From positions 1-15,460 of the forward strand of contig CAISYX010000375.1 of assembly GCA_903889815.1 (NCBI GenBank): a stretch of 15,460 nucleotides of DNA, read 5' to 3'. This DNA is from an uncultured Gammaproteobacteria bacterium. Lineage in GTDB: Bacteria > Pseudomonadota > Gammaproteobacteria > Pseudomonadales > Pseudohongiellaceae. Of this stretch, positions 8,593 through 15,460 are shown piece by piece (within the stretch, counting starts at the first letter, position 1; each line of letters begins with the position of its first letter). The notes beneath the pieces were generated by a model. That model was given only the letters and a program-made list of their open reading frames with translations. It did no database searches and had not been told where the DNA came from. A program made the position numbers and the translations under genes.

Positions 8593-10391
8593 ATTTGCCC
8601 GTCCGTCGATTGTGGTGAAGTGCGGCTTTCCAGCTGGCGCCGGCGATATTCAAACTGGAACTTGCGCTGCATCAATTCGCCCGGATCGTCGTCGATACGA
8701 CGCAGCCACTGCTCGAGAGACTCCTGGCTTTCTGTCTCGGCATTGCTCTGATTGGGCTGCTCGCCGGGAGTCTGTTCTTCCTGTTGCTCCTGCTCTTCGC
8801 CCTGCTGTTGTTCCTGCTGCTCCTGCTCTTCGCCTTCTTCGCCTTCTTCCTGTTGTTCCTGCTGTTGTTCTTGGTCCTGTTCTTCCTGCTCGCCTTCTTC
8901 CTGCTCTTCCTCAGACTGTTCCTCTGTCTGGTCCTGTGGCGACGTCATGTCGTCGTCCGACTGCTGCTCCTCTTCATTTTGCTGCTGCTCAAGAAGAGCA
9001 GCCACGATCTCTCGGTTGTGAATGGCATCGGCATGTTCCGGGTCCATGGCGATCGCAATGTCGTACGCAGAGATGGCCGCTTCAAAGTTCTGCGTCATCG
9101 CATAAGCGTTGCCAAGGTTGTAGTGGTTGTCGGGATTGGTCCCCGGATCAAGGCTGTAGGCCTGCACGGCGCCCGCGAAATCGCCTGCACGATAGGCTGC
9201 CGTGCCGCGCCATTCGGGCGACTGGAAAAGAGCCGCGGCGCCTGCGACGTCTTCCTGCGCCATTGCGTCTGCGCCTTGCTGGTCCTTGGTCTTCCACAAG
9301 TCAGTCCACTCGGCCGCCTGGACCTGACTGGAAGGACTGATCAGCCCGGCTGTACCCAGAAGCAGTGTGATTGTCAGCAACCAGCCGCGGCGGAACGCCA
9401 TGGCACCCAACGGCAGTATCAGTACCAGCAACCAGGGTCCTGCTTCGAACCAGATGTCGAAATTTTCTTCCACAGCACTCAGTTCGTCTTCGTCCAGGAA
9501 CCCGTCGTCTTCCAGCAGATAATCCAGATCTCCGCCAGTCAGATCCATGTCGGCGTAACGCCCATCAACGGCAGTGGCAAGGTCCTGAAGACTGGCGCGG
9601 TCCATGCGCGCTACCACGATCTGTCCGTTGGCATCTCGCAGGAAGTCACCGCCAGCTGCAGGAATGGTGGCGCCAGCGTCGGTGCCGACTCCCAGAATCA
9701 CCAGGCGGAAGCCACTCTGCGAGAGCATCTGTTGCAGTTCTGCATGATCGCGACGCTCCACCCCGTCGGTCACCAGTAATATTGTCCCGGAAGCAGCGCC
9801 CGCATCGGCAAAGAGCTGTCTCGCTGTTTGAACGGCAGCGATGGTATTGCTGCCAAACGCCGGCATCATGTTGGGATTGATGGAGGGCACCAGGGAGCGA
9901 ATGGTGACGGAATCTTCGGTAAGCGGCGTGACGGCGTGGGCATCTCCGGCATACACAATCAGGGCTGTCTGACCCTCAACCCGGCGGTCCAGGACATCCA
10001 TGATCTTGCGCTTGCTGACCGTCTGGCGATTGGGCTCGTAGTCGGTGGCATACATGGACAGCGACTGATCATAGACAATGACCATGGCATCCTGCCGGGC
10101 TTGAACGGGTTGTGCAATTTTTTCCCAGACGGGCCCGGCCAGCGCCAGAATCGCGAGCGTCCACAGTGTCAGCAGAATGACCAATGGCGTCCGTTCTGCC
10201 ACGCTCTTGCTGCTGTCGAGCAGATAGGGCAACAGTTCCTTGTCGATTGCTCTGTCCCAGGCGCTGGCGCTCTCGTTGAGTCGCCAGAGGAAGAACACAC
10301 ACAGCAGGGCGGGAATCAGCGCCAGCAGCCAGAGTGGACGCAGAAAGTGGAAATCGGCAAGAAAAAGGGCGAGCTGGCTGGATTCGGCCAT
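8586..10391 (-). CDS. BatB/BatC fusion: VWA domain plus TPR protein
   Basis: The 601-residue protein from ATG 10391 joins two activities that are separate genes (batB and batC) in some bacteria. Membrane segments lie at about residues 17-37 and 69-88. A von Willebrand A domain follows, with its metal site DQSLS (Asp108, Ser110, Ser112) and Asp209 in LLVTDG. Two further hydrophobic segments lie at about 319-333 and 337-352. TPR-like helices run from ~375 to 460, including NHYNLGNAYAMTQNFEAAIS. A long Glu/Gln-rich tract (about 468-560) is followed by the conserved C-terminal motif WLRRIDDDPGELMQRKF. Upstream in-frame ATG codons inside batA were rejected because AGGAGG lies 6 nt before 10391. 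It overlaps the batA stop (TGATG) and overlaps batD by 7 nt. It is expected to bridge membrane and periplasm as part of the Bat complex. Confidence 0.93.
   Translation of the reverse strand: MAESSQLALFLADFHFLRPLWLLALIPALLCVFFLWRLNESASAWDRAIDKELLPYLLDSSKSVAERTPLVILLTLWTLAILALAGPVWEKIAQPVQARQDAMVIVYDQSLSMYATDYEPNRQTVSKRKIMDVLDRRVEGQTALIVYAGDAHAVTPLTEDSVTIRSLVPSINPNMMPAFGSNTIAAVQTARQLFADAGAASGTILLVTDGVERRDHAELQQMLSQSGFRLVILGVGTDAGATIPAAGGDFLRDANGQIVVARMDRASLQDLATAVDGRYADMDLTGGDLDYLLEDDGFLDEDELSAVEENFDIWFEAGPWLLVLILPLGAMAFRRGWLLTITLLLGTAGLISPSSQVQAAEWTDLWKTKDQQGADAMAQEDVAGAAALFQSPEWRGTAAYRAGDFAGAVQAYSLDPGTNPDNHYNLGNAYAMTQNFEAAISAYDIAIAMDPEHADAIHNREIVAALLEQQQNEEEQQSDDDMTSPQDQTEEQSEEEQEEGEQEEQDQEQQQEQQEEGEEGEEQEQQEQQQGEEQEQQEEQTPGEQPNQSNAETESQESLEQWLRRIDDDPGELMQRKFQFEYRRRQLESRTSPQSTDGQIW
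8726..8990 (-). repeat. Triplet-rich Glu/Gln tract inside the BatB/C gene
   Basis: About 90 codons encode mostly Glu and Gln (runs such as EEEQEEGEQEEQDQEQQQ), built from imperfect GAA/GAG/CAG/CAA triplets. On the plus strand this appears as ctgctcttc-type repeats. It is a low-complexity acidic linker after the TPR region. It breaks no frame, and its length could vary between strains by slippage. Confidence 0.85.
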
Positions 10392-11449
10392 CACTGACCT
10401 CCTGTGGCGGCGGGACGCGCGGCGTCCTTGTCTGCGGCAGCAGCAGGCTGTCCACTGAACAGCACGGACCAGGGGAAGCTCAACATCGCCAGCAGGAAAC
10501 TCAGCAACACCGCAGCGCCGAGAGGCCAATAGAAAAGCACATTGACCGGCCGGAAAGTCTGCTGATCCTGTTCTATGGCTTCGAGTGTGTCCAGTTCGGC
10601 GTAGATGTCAATCAGGTCTTGTACGTCACGGGCACGGAAGTAGCGCCCGCCAGTGGACTCGGCAATCTGAGTGAGGTTTTCCTCGTCCAGTTCTGCGGAC
10701 GGGTTGATGGCCCGCGAGCCCTGGAAGGAGCGTTGGACCAAGGTGTCAGCGCCCATGCCGATCGTGTAGATCTTGATGTTCTCGATCTGGGCCAACTGGC
10801 CTGCCTGCAGAGGGGTCACAGCACCCGCGTTGTTGACGCCATCTGTCAACATGACCATTACCCGACTGTCGGCGGGACGCTCGCGCAGGTGCTTCACACC
10901 AAGACCAATGGCATCACCGATGGCGGTGGCGGACTCTTCAATCATCCCGATTTCAAGCTCTGCGATCAGTTTGGCGACAGTACTGCGGTCGAATGTCAGC
11001 GGAGTCTGGATATAGGCGTGGGCAGCAAACAGAATCAGGCCAAGGCGGTCGCCCTCTCGGCGTTCCGCGAAGTCACTTACCACCGCCTTCATGACTTCGA
11101 AGCGCGACAACTGTGCGTTGTTGAGCACCATGTCACGTGCTTCCATGCTGCCCGAGATATCCACGACGAGCATGAGATCCCGCCCCGTCGAGGGCAGTTC
11201 AATGGGTTCACCGACCCACTGCGGCCGGGTTGCCGCTAGCACCAGTCCAATCCAGATCAGGGTCAGACATATCAGCTTGAGGATACGGTACGCATCAGAG
11301 CGAACAGAATCGGACTGCAGTTGCGACAGGCGTTGGTAGAAGGGCACGAACAAGGCAGCATCCTGACGAGCCGCGCGCGTGACGAAGCGGTACACCAGAA
11401 GAGGAAGAGGCAATGCCAGCAGGGCCCAGGGCCAGGTCAACTCAAGCAT
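10391..11449 (-). CDS. batA: BatA: VWA-domain membrane protein
   Basis: About 352 residues from ATG 11449. Membrane segments lie at about residues 5-22, 55-74 and 304-330 (VLFYWPLGAAVLLSFLLAM). Between the last two is a VWA domain with an intact MIDAS metal site: DISGS (Asp97, Ser99, Ser101), Thr175 in ESATAIGDA and Asp203 in MLTDGVN. BatA proteins are inner-membrane partners of BatB, presumed to interact through their VWA domains. The longer frame starting at 11566 was rejected because its first ~39 residues are basic, unlike the family, and lie within the DUF4381 gene; starting at 11449 gives the typical MLELTWPWALL opening. It overlaps the DUF4381 stop by 8 nt, so translation is probably coupled. 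Confidence 0.93.
   Translation of the reverse strand: MLELTWPWALLALPLPLLVYRFVTRAARQDAALFVPFYQRLSQLQSDSVRSDAYRILKLICLTLIWIGLVLAATRPQWVGEPIELPSTGRDLMLVVDISGSMEARDMVLNNAQLSRFEVMKAVVSDFAERREGDRLGLILFAAHAYIQTPLTFDRSTVAKLIAELEIGMIEESATAIGDAIGLGVKHLRERPADSRVMVMLTDGVNNAGAVTPLQAGQLAQIENIKIYTIGMGADTLVQRSFQGSRAINPSAELDEENLTQIAESTGGRYFRARDVQDLIDIYAELDTLEAIEQDQQTFRPVNVLFYWPLGAAVLLSFLLAMLSFPWSVLFSGQPAAAADKDAARPAATGGQ
10398..10403 (-). promoter_or_regulatory. Ribosome-binding site for the BatB/C gene
   Basis: Read on the minus strand this is AGGAGG, 6 nt before the ATG at 10391 and within the last codons of batA. It is the strongest Shine-Dalgarno in the minus-strand operon. It sets the start at 10391 rather than the longer frame that begins inside batA at 10529. 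Confidence 0.75.
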
Positions 11450-12014
11450 GGTCGGAAACCGGCGTCGCTGCGGACGCGTTATTGGAGGGCTTCTCCGGAG
11501 TGATTCTAGCCAAATAGACGCTGCCAATCCATTGGTGCGCCATCTGATAGAGACGTTGCTCATCAACTTCCCAGTGCTTCGCGAAACGGCCCTGACTCAG
11601 TGTGAAAGCCTGTGCGTCGTCCAGCAATCCTGCATCGCCATGCTCGCGAAGAAACGCAATCCACGCAGCGCCTCCCAGGCTTGCAAAATTTTCGTGCCTG
11701 AAATTTTTCATGGCCACTCGTCTCAGCACACCGTTGACGTCGCTGACGAAGTTCAGTTTCAGAATATCGACTTCGGTCGCGTTTTTTCCTTGCGACTGAT
11801 CGCTCAGGGCGGTCAGGCACTTGTCGAGCTCGCGGATCGCAAAACTGCGTGCGCGCTGCAACTTCCAGTTGGCGTAGTAGCGGCGCAACGCCCAGACAAG
11901 GATTGCACATATAATGAAGAACAGAATCCACCACCCGGGTGCGGGTGGCCAGAAACCAACGGCTTCGGGCATGTGAATGTCGGCCAGTTGGCTCAGAGGG
12001 TTTGCACTGTCCAT
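11442..12014 (-). CDS. DUF4381 family membrane protein
   Basis: The 190-residue protein starts MDSANPLSQLADIHMPEAVG and then FWPPAPGWW, the recognisable opening of DUF4381 proteins, followed by a single membrane segment (about residues 29-43) and a basic, mostly helical cytoplasmic part of about 145 residues. Members occur almost only between the DUF58 and batA genes of proteobacterial MoxR-Bat operons; no activity has been assigned. The start at 12014 is chosen for the family-typical N terminus, as no strong ribosome-binding site is visible. It overlaps the upstream DUF58 gene by 22 nt and batA by 8 nt. Confidence 0.88.
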   Translation of the reverse strand: MDSANPLSQLADIHMPEAVGFWPPAPGWWILFFIICAILVWALRRYYANWKLQRARSFAIRELDKCLTALSDQSQGKNATEVDILKLNFVSDVNGVLRRVAMKNFRHENFASLGGAAWIAFLREHGDAGLLDDAQAFTLSQGRFAKHWEVDEQRLYQMAHQWIGSVYLARITPEKPSNNASAATPVSDHA

Positions 12015-12970
12015 TGTCTGATCTGCTCAACAACAAATTGATTGGTTCGAAGTTTCAGGTAAGGAATCTGCAAACGCGTGAACTCTGACTGCAGTGCCTC
12101 CATCCTGTTCTTGAAAAGTTCCTGATAGTCTCGACGAGCTGTCTGGCTGTAGGAGTTCAGTGTTCCCTTGCGCGCGCCATCGGTGATGGTGTAGTAGCCC
12201 GGTACTGGCAGATTCTCTTCCAGCGCATCGTAAATAATGCAGCAGACGACATTGTTGTGCCGGGAAAGTTGATTCAGGTATTGAATGGCTGTCTCGTCAA
12301 GCGTGCTGAAGTCACTCAATATGTAGAGCGTGCTGCCAGGCTTGGTGATGCGTCGGATGTCCGCCAGCGCCTGGCTCAGTCCGCCATGGGCTACTCCTTC
12401 TTCAGCGGATGCAAGGCGCGCTTCCTTGTCCGCAAGTCGGGCGTTGAACGTCTGCAGCTGATTTAGGAGGTGCAGTGCCGACCTGCGACTGCGTTTCGGG
12501 CGGACCAAGGCCTGGTCTGAGTCTGAAAACACCAGGCCACCGACACGGTCTCCATTGTCTATGGCCATCCAGCAGAAAATAGCGGCGGCTTGTGCTGCGA
12601 TGACTGATTTGAATGCGACTTGTGACCCGAAGAACATGCTGCTGGATTGATCTACCGCGATGATCACTGGGCGCTCACGTTCTTCCCGAAAGACTTTCGT
12701 AAACGGCTTGCCGGTACGTGCGGTGACCCGCCAGTCGATGGTTCGAATGTCATCGCCAGCCTGGTAAGGGCGGAACTCTTCAAAGTCGATCCCGCGTCCG
12801 CGCAGCTTGGACAGGTGCAACCCCGAGATTCCGGCAATGGACCTCGAGTAGGGGACATACTCCACAATCTTGGCAGCGTGACGCTGTATCAGCAGCTGTT
12901 GCAGACTGATTATGGCGCCTCTGCTCTGGTAGAGCGCCTGCTGTTGATCACTCTGCGTCGAAATGGACAT
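11993..12970 (-). CDS. Soluble DUF58 / VWA-like protein of the Bat operon
   Basis: The 325-residue protein has no membrane segment. The DUF58 signature lies at about residues 58-99 (GRGIDFEEFRPYQAGDDIRT, then IDWRVTARTG). A VWA-like fold follows with AVDQSSSM (Asp107, Ser109, Ser111: a DxSxS metal-binding pattern) and ILSDFS (Asp220). In MoxR operons this protein is the usual immediate neighbour of moxR and is thought to be an adaptor or client of the ATPase. It begins 69 nt after the moxR stop, with a hairpin in the gap, and overlaps the DUF4381 gene by 22 nt. Compared with the DUF58 protein at 3389-4384 it is shorter at the N terminus, unanchored and retains the metal site. Confidence 0.92.
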   Translation of the reverse strand: MSISTQSDQQQALYQSRGAIISLQQLLIQRHAAKIVEYVPYSRSIAGISGLHLSKLRGRGIDFEEFRPYQAGDDIRTIDWRVTARTGKPFTKVFREERERPVIIAVDQSSSMFFGSQVAFKSVIAAQAAAIFCWMAIDNGDRVGGLVFSDSDQALVRPKRSRRSALHLLNQLQTFNARLADKEARLASAEEGVAHGGLSQALADIRRITKPGSTLYILSDFSTLDETAIQYLNQLSRHNNVVCCIIYDALEENLPVPGYYTITDGARKGTLNSYSQTARRDYQELFKNRMEALQSEFTRLQIPYLKLRTNQFVVEQIRQWTVQTL

Positions 12971-12991
12971 TGGAAAACTGTCTCGTTGCTT

Positions 12992-13011
12992 GGCACTCGC
13001 AGTGCCTTTTT
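12992..13011 (+). terminator. Perfect hairpin with T tract, terminator-like on the plus strand
   Basis: GGCACT and AGTGCC form a perfect 6-bp stem around a CGC loop, followed directly by TTTTT on the plus strand. It therefore looks like a short intrinsic terminator for transcription running against the operon. On the minus strand, which is the coding strand here, the same hairpin lies 33 nt after the moxR stop and 21 nt before the DUF58 start, but its T tract becomes an A tract upstream, so it would not terminate well. It may stabilise or separate the moxR end of the mRNA. Confidence 0.55.
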
Positions 13012-13039
13012 ATAGGTGGCTGTCTTGCGACTCTACTCT

Positions 13040-13999
13040 TCAGGCCGCGGGCACGCGTTCAAGGATTGTGGTTAGCACCTTGTCCGGAGTAACGCCACTG
13101 GCTTCTGCTTCGAAACTCAGCAAAATGCGGTGTCGCAAGACGTCGAAGAAGACAGCTTGAATATCATCCGGGCTAACGAAGTCCTTGCCAAGAATCCAGG
13201 CGTGAGCCCTGGCACAACGATCCAGCGAAATAGTGCCGCGCGGGCTGGCGCCGTATTCAAGCCAGTTGGCCAGGTCGTCACCGTACAATTCCGGGTGCCG
13301 TGTCGCCATGATCAGCTGAATGATGTATTCCTCAACAGCAGGGGCCATGTGCATGGCAAGGATTTCCTGGCGTGCAGCAAACAGGTCTCCCTGACTGATG
13401 ATGCGAGGCGCTGCTGGCGTCTTGTTCTGCGCTTCATTGCGCACGAGCTGCAAAATGCGACGTTCGGCCTCGGTGGACGGGTACCCGATGGAAACATGCA
13501 TCAGGAATCGGTCAAGTTGTGCTTCCGGCAGGGGGTAGGTGCCTTCCTGTTCGATCGGGTTCTGTGTCGCCATGACCAGGAACAAGGGAGGCAGCTGGAA
13601 AGACTGGCGGCCTACACTGACCTGATGTTCGGCCATGGCTTCCAACAGAGCGGATTGCACTTTGGCAGGTGCGCGATTTATCTCGTCTGCAAGAACCAAG
13701 TTGTGAAAAATGGGTCCGGGCTGAAAGCGGAATGTACCATCTTCCGGTCTAAAAATTTCCGTGCCGGTGATGTCGCTTGGCAACAGGTCGGGAGTGAACT
13801 GGATGCGGTGGAAGTCACCTTCCACTGCCTTCGACAAGTCCTTGATTGCCTTGGTTTTAGCGAGACCTGGAGCACCCTCTACCAGCAAGTGGCCATCGGC
13901 CAGAAGTGCAATCAGCAAGCGGTCAACCAGACGCTCCTGCCCTATGATCTGTTGTGATAGCCAGTCCCTGAGTTCTGTAATAATACCGTGATGACTCAT
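13040..13999 (-). CDS. MoxR family AAA+ ATPase (module 2, Bat operon)
   Basis: The 319-residue protein is a full MoxR ATPase. Walker A is EGAPGLAKTK (Lys48/Thr49; the family-typical Ala replaces the usual Gly before Lys), Walker B is LVLADEINR (Asp105/Glu106), sensor 1 is ATQNP (Asn147), and the lid has GASPRGTISLDR. It fits the branch of MoxR proteins that heads MoxR-DUF58-DUF4381-BatA-BatB-BatD operons. It is presumed to be a hexameric ATPase in the cytoplasm acting on or with the VWA proteins downstream. It is the first gene of the minus-strand operon, and a candidate promoter lies about 60-85 nt upstream. Its start at 13999 has only a weak purine-rich upstream region (acagagaaaaaat). Confidence 0.96.
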   Translation of the reverse strand: MSHHGIITELRDWLSQQIIGQERLVDRLLIALLADGHLLVEGAPGLAKTKAIKDLSKAVEGDFHRIQFTPDLLPSDITGTEIFRPEDGTFRFQPGPIFHNLVLADEINRAPAKVQSALLEAMAEHQVSVGRQSFQLPPLFLVMATQNPIEQEGTYPLPEAQLDRFLMHVSIGYPSTEAERRILQLVRNEAQNKTPAAPRIISQGDLFAARQEILAMHMAPAVEEYIIQLIMATRHPELYGDDLANWLEYGASPRGTISLDRCARAHAWILGKDFVSPDDIQAVFFDVLRHRILLSFEAEASGVTPDKVLTTILERVPAA

Positions 14000-14056
14000 A
14001 TTTTTTCTCTGTTTCTTTTTAGTTAAATGCTTGATCTGGTTGGGCGAAAGTCAGCG

Positions 14057-14084
14057 ATTGTAACCGTTTTGCCTGCGAAGTCTA
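14057..14084 (-). promoter_or_regulatory. Candidate promoter of the moxR-bat operon
   Basis: Reading the minus strand, TAGACT (4 of 6 matches to the -35 consensus) and TACAAT (5 of 6 to the -10 consensus) are separated by 16 nt. Transcription would begin about 50 nt before the moxR ATG. It is placed by eye only, but its position upstream of a seven-gene operon with no other gene between is sensible. Confidence 0.4.
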
Positions 14085-14167
14085 GGGACGATTTGCGACA
14101 GTGTGCGGCTCCTTGAGAGACCCGTCAACGCCATGCTGCATGCGCAGACGGGGCGCTTCCAATCTCC

Positions 14168-14173
14168 TATAAT
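14168..14173 (+). promoter_or_regulatory. Candidate -10 element for the DUF2835-pyrD unit
   Basis: A perfect TATAAT lies 54 nt before the DUF2835 ATG. At 16-18 nt upstream there is no good -35 hexamer (the sequence there is around cagacgg), so the promoter would be weak or activator-dependent, or the match is chance. Confidence 0.35.
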
Positions 14174-14227
14174 GCCAGCCTTTCGCGGAACTGCTGGAGC
14201 GGCCCGCCCCTGTACGAGCAAGCGTTC

Positions 14228-14449
14228 ATGAAAAAATTGACACTGGACATTTCCCTGCCCGCCGATCGCTATGAAGCGCTCTATACTGGCTCGGTGAAAG
14301 ACGTGCAGGTCATCTCCAGAGAAGGAGTCCGTGTACGTTTTCCCGGCATGATTCTGCAGAAATACCTGAAGCACGACGGAGTGCACGGGACCTTTGTCAT
14401 CGAGTTCGATGACGCCAACAAATTCAGAGCGATTACCAAAATTGTATAG
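14228..14449 (+). CDS. DUF2835 family small protein
   Basis: The 73-residue protein matches DUF2835, a family of ~70-residue proteins found mainly in gammaproteobacteria: an N-terminal strand region (ISLPADRYEALYTGSVKDVQV), a central VRFPGMILQKYLKHDGVHG and a C-terminal FVIEFDDANKF. Nothing is known of its function. The compact beta-rich pattern with conserved Arg and Phe residues would suit a small binding domain, but that is only a guess. There is no strong ribosome-binding site before ATG 14228. Its 3' end overlaps the likely pyrD start (14409 or 14442), so the two genes are probably coupled. Confidence 0.85.
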   Translation: MKKLTLDISLPADRYEALYTGSVKDVQVISREGVRVRFPGMILQKYLKHDGVHGTFVIEFDDANKFRAITKIV

Positions 14450-15460
14450 CCTATTGCGAACACTGCTGTTCACATTGCCAGCGGAAACCGCTCACTCAGT
14501 GACATTGCCATTGCTGGATATTGCAGCCAAGACTGGAGTAGCAGGCTTGTTGGCATCCCGCACTTCACAGGCTGTTCCACGGGATGTGATGGGGCTGCAC
14601 TTTCCGAATGCCGTGGGGCTTGCAGCGGGGCTGGACAAGAACGCAGACCATGTCGACGCCCTGGCGGCACTGGGTTTCGGTTTCATCGAAGTGGGTACGC
14701 TGACCCCAAGGCCTCAGCCAGGCAATCCCAGGCCGCGAATGTTCCGGCTGGCTCCCGAGCGCGCCATCATCAATCGCATGGGCTTCAACAACAAGGGTAT
14801 CGATCACGCACTGGCGGCCATAGCGCGCAGTACCTACAAAGGAATTCTTGGCATCAATATAGGCAAGAATTTCGATACGCCGGTTGAGAAGGCCGTCGAG
14901 GACTATCTGATCTGCATGCGCAAGTGCTACGGTGTTGCGAGTTATATCGTAGTCAACCTTTCCTCACCAAATACGCCAGGTCTGCGCAGTCTTCAGTTTG
15001 GGGATGAATTGCACAAGCTGCTTGCACTGCTCAAGGCTGAACAGGTAATCCTGTCCTCGCAGCATGGACGCAAGGTGCCACTCGTCGTCAAGATCGCGCC
15101 GGATCTAACAGATGATGAGATTCGCCTGATTGCACAGGCCCTGCTCGACAATGCCGTCGAGGGCGTGATTGCCACCAATACCACTGTTGATCGCAGCCTC
15201 GTGCAGAGCAGCGTTCATCGTGAACAGGCTGGTGGTTTGAGTGGCGCGCCATTGGTAGACAAGTCCACTCATGTAATTCGGGTGTTGCATGCTGCGTTGC
15301 GAGGTCAGATACCCATCATAGGGGTCGGTGGCATACTGAGCGGGGAAGATGCGGCCGCCAAGATTTCGGCAGGTGCCAGTCTGGTGCAGTTGTATACTGG
15401 ATTTATCTATCGAGGTCCGGCATTGATAGGCGAAGCTGTTGCCGCAATCGAGGCCGGTGA
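14409..15460 (+). CDS. pyrD: Dihydroorotate dehydrogenase (quinone), class 2, nearly complete
   Basis: The enzyme oxidises dihydroorotate to orotate in pyrimidine synthesis, passing electrons from FMN to the membrane quinone. Class 2 features are clear: an N-terminal membrane-associating region (SLLRTLLFTLPAETAHSVTL), NAVGLAAGLDKNADHVDALA, NRMGFNNKG, NLSSPNTPGLR (the second Ser, codon 14964-14966, is the catalytic base of class 2 enzymes), VIATNTT, GGLSG and IIGVGGI for FMN phosphate binding. The frame stays open to the window edge in LIGEAVAAIEAG, so only a few C-terminal residues are missing. Two starts are possible: ATG 14409 (41 nt overlap with the DUF2835 gene) or TTG 14442, which gives LYSLLRTLLF and aligns better with the E. 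coli N terminus MYYPFVRKALF. Neither has a strong ribosome-binding site; I list the ATG. Confidence 0.96.
   Translation, partial: MTPTNSERLPKLYSLLRTLLFTLPAETAHSVTLPLLDIAAKTGVAGLLASRTSQAVPRDVMGLHFPNAVGLAAGLDKNADHVDALAALGFGFIEVGTLTPRPQPGNPRPRMFRLAPERAIINRMGFNNKGIDHALAAIARSTYKGILGINIGKNFDTPVEKAVEDYLICMRKCYGVASYIVVNLSSPNTPGLRSLQFGDELHKLLALLKAEQVILSSQHGRKVPLVVKIAPDLTDDEIRLIAQALLDNAVEGVIATNTTVDRSLVQSSVHREQAGGLSGAPLVDKSTHVIRVLHAALRGQIPIIGVGGILSGEDAAAKISAGASLVQLYTGFIYRGPALIGEAVAAIEAG

Noticed and set aside
6553..8751. Long plus-strand open frames opposite batD (6553-7437, 7699-8751)
   Set aside because: The opposite-strand BatD has a signal peptide, membrane segment and operon context; the plus-strand translations look like no known family and have no ribosome-binding sites that fit.
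8750..9000. Short repeated units on the plus strand suggestive of a repeat array or a Leu/Phe-rich membrane protein
   Set aside because: They are the reverse complement of Glu/Gln codons in the BatB/C gene; no regular spacer-repeat spacing exists, and the hydrophobic plus-strand frame is an artefact of that codon bias.
10391..11566. Longer versions of BatA (start 11566) and BatB/C (start 10529)
   Set aside because: The extra N-terminal residues are Arg-rich and lie in overlapping genes; family-typical N termini begin at 11449 and 10391, the latter with AGGAGG upstream.

Overview
The window looks like a piece of chromosome from a free-living gammaproteobacterium. Three things support this: the folC-side order dedD-cvpA-purF, a small DUF2835 gene next to a class 2 (quinone-linked) pyrD, and close family resemblance to the MoxR/DUF58/TgpA and MoxR/Bat loci known from Pseudomonas-like bacteria. 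I cannot name the genus. Coding density is very high. I see no rRNA, tRNA, insertion sequence, phage gene or CRISPR array.

Layout. (1) Positions 1-2376, plus strand: the end of a DedD-like SPOR-domain septal protein, then cvpA, then purF (first step of purine synthesis). (2) 2464-6449, plus strand: a three-gene module of MoxR-type AAA+ ATPase, membrane-anchored DUF58 protein and TgpA-like transglutaminase membrane protein. (3) 13999-6459, minus strand: a second, longer MoxR operon. Its order is moxR, soluble DUF58/VWA protein, DUF4381 protein, BatA, BatB/BatC fusion, BatD, and a SUI1/YciH-family gene. Every junction in it is overlapping or only 4 nt apart, except a 69-nt gap after moxR that holds a perfect hairpin. 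(4) 14000-14227: an intergenic region between divergent genes, with promoter-like hexamers for both directions. (5) 14228-15460, plus strand: DUF2835 gene overlapping pyrD, which runs off the window just before its end.

How they work together. Both MoxR modules pair an AAA+ chaperone-like ATPase with a DUF58 protein and with envelope proteins: a transglutaminase in one, VWA/TPR/BatD proteins in the other. The family-level expectation is MoxR-driven maturation or remodelling of periplasmic or membrane complexes. The substrates of these systems are poorly known. The two modules face each other tail to tail with only 9 bp between the tgpA stop and the yciH stop, and no terminator is visible there. 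The main points for follow-up are this paired arrangement, the divergence of the two DUF58 paralogues (one keeps a DxSxS metal site, the other lacks it), the intercistronic hairpin after the second moxR, and the translation-factor-like YciH at the end of the Bat operon. Nothing in the window is clearly a wholly new system. Each component belongs to a recognisable family, although several of those families have no settled biochemical function.
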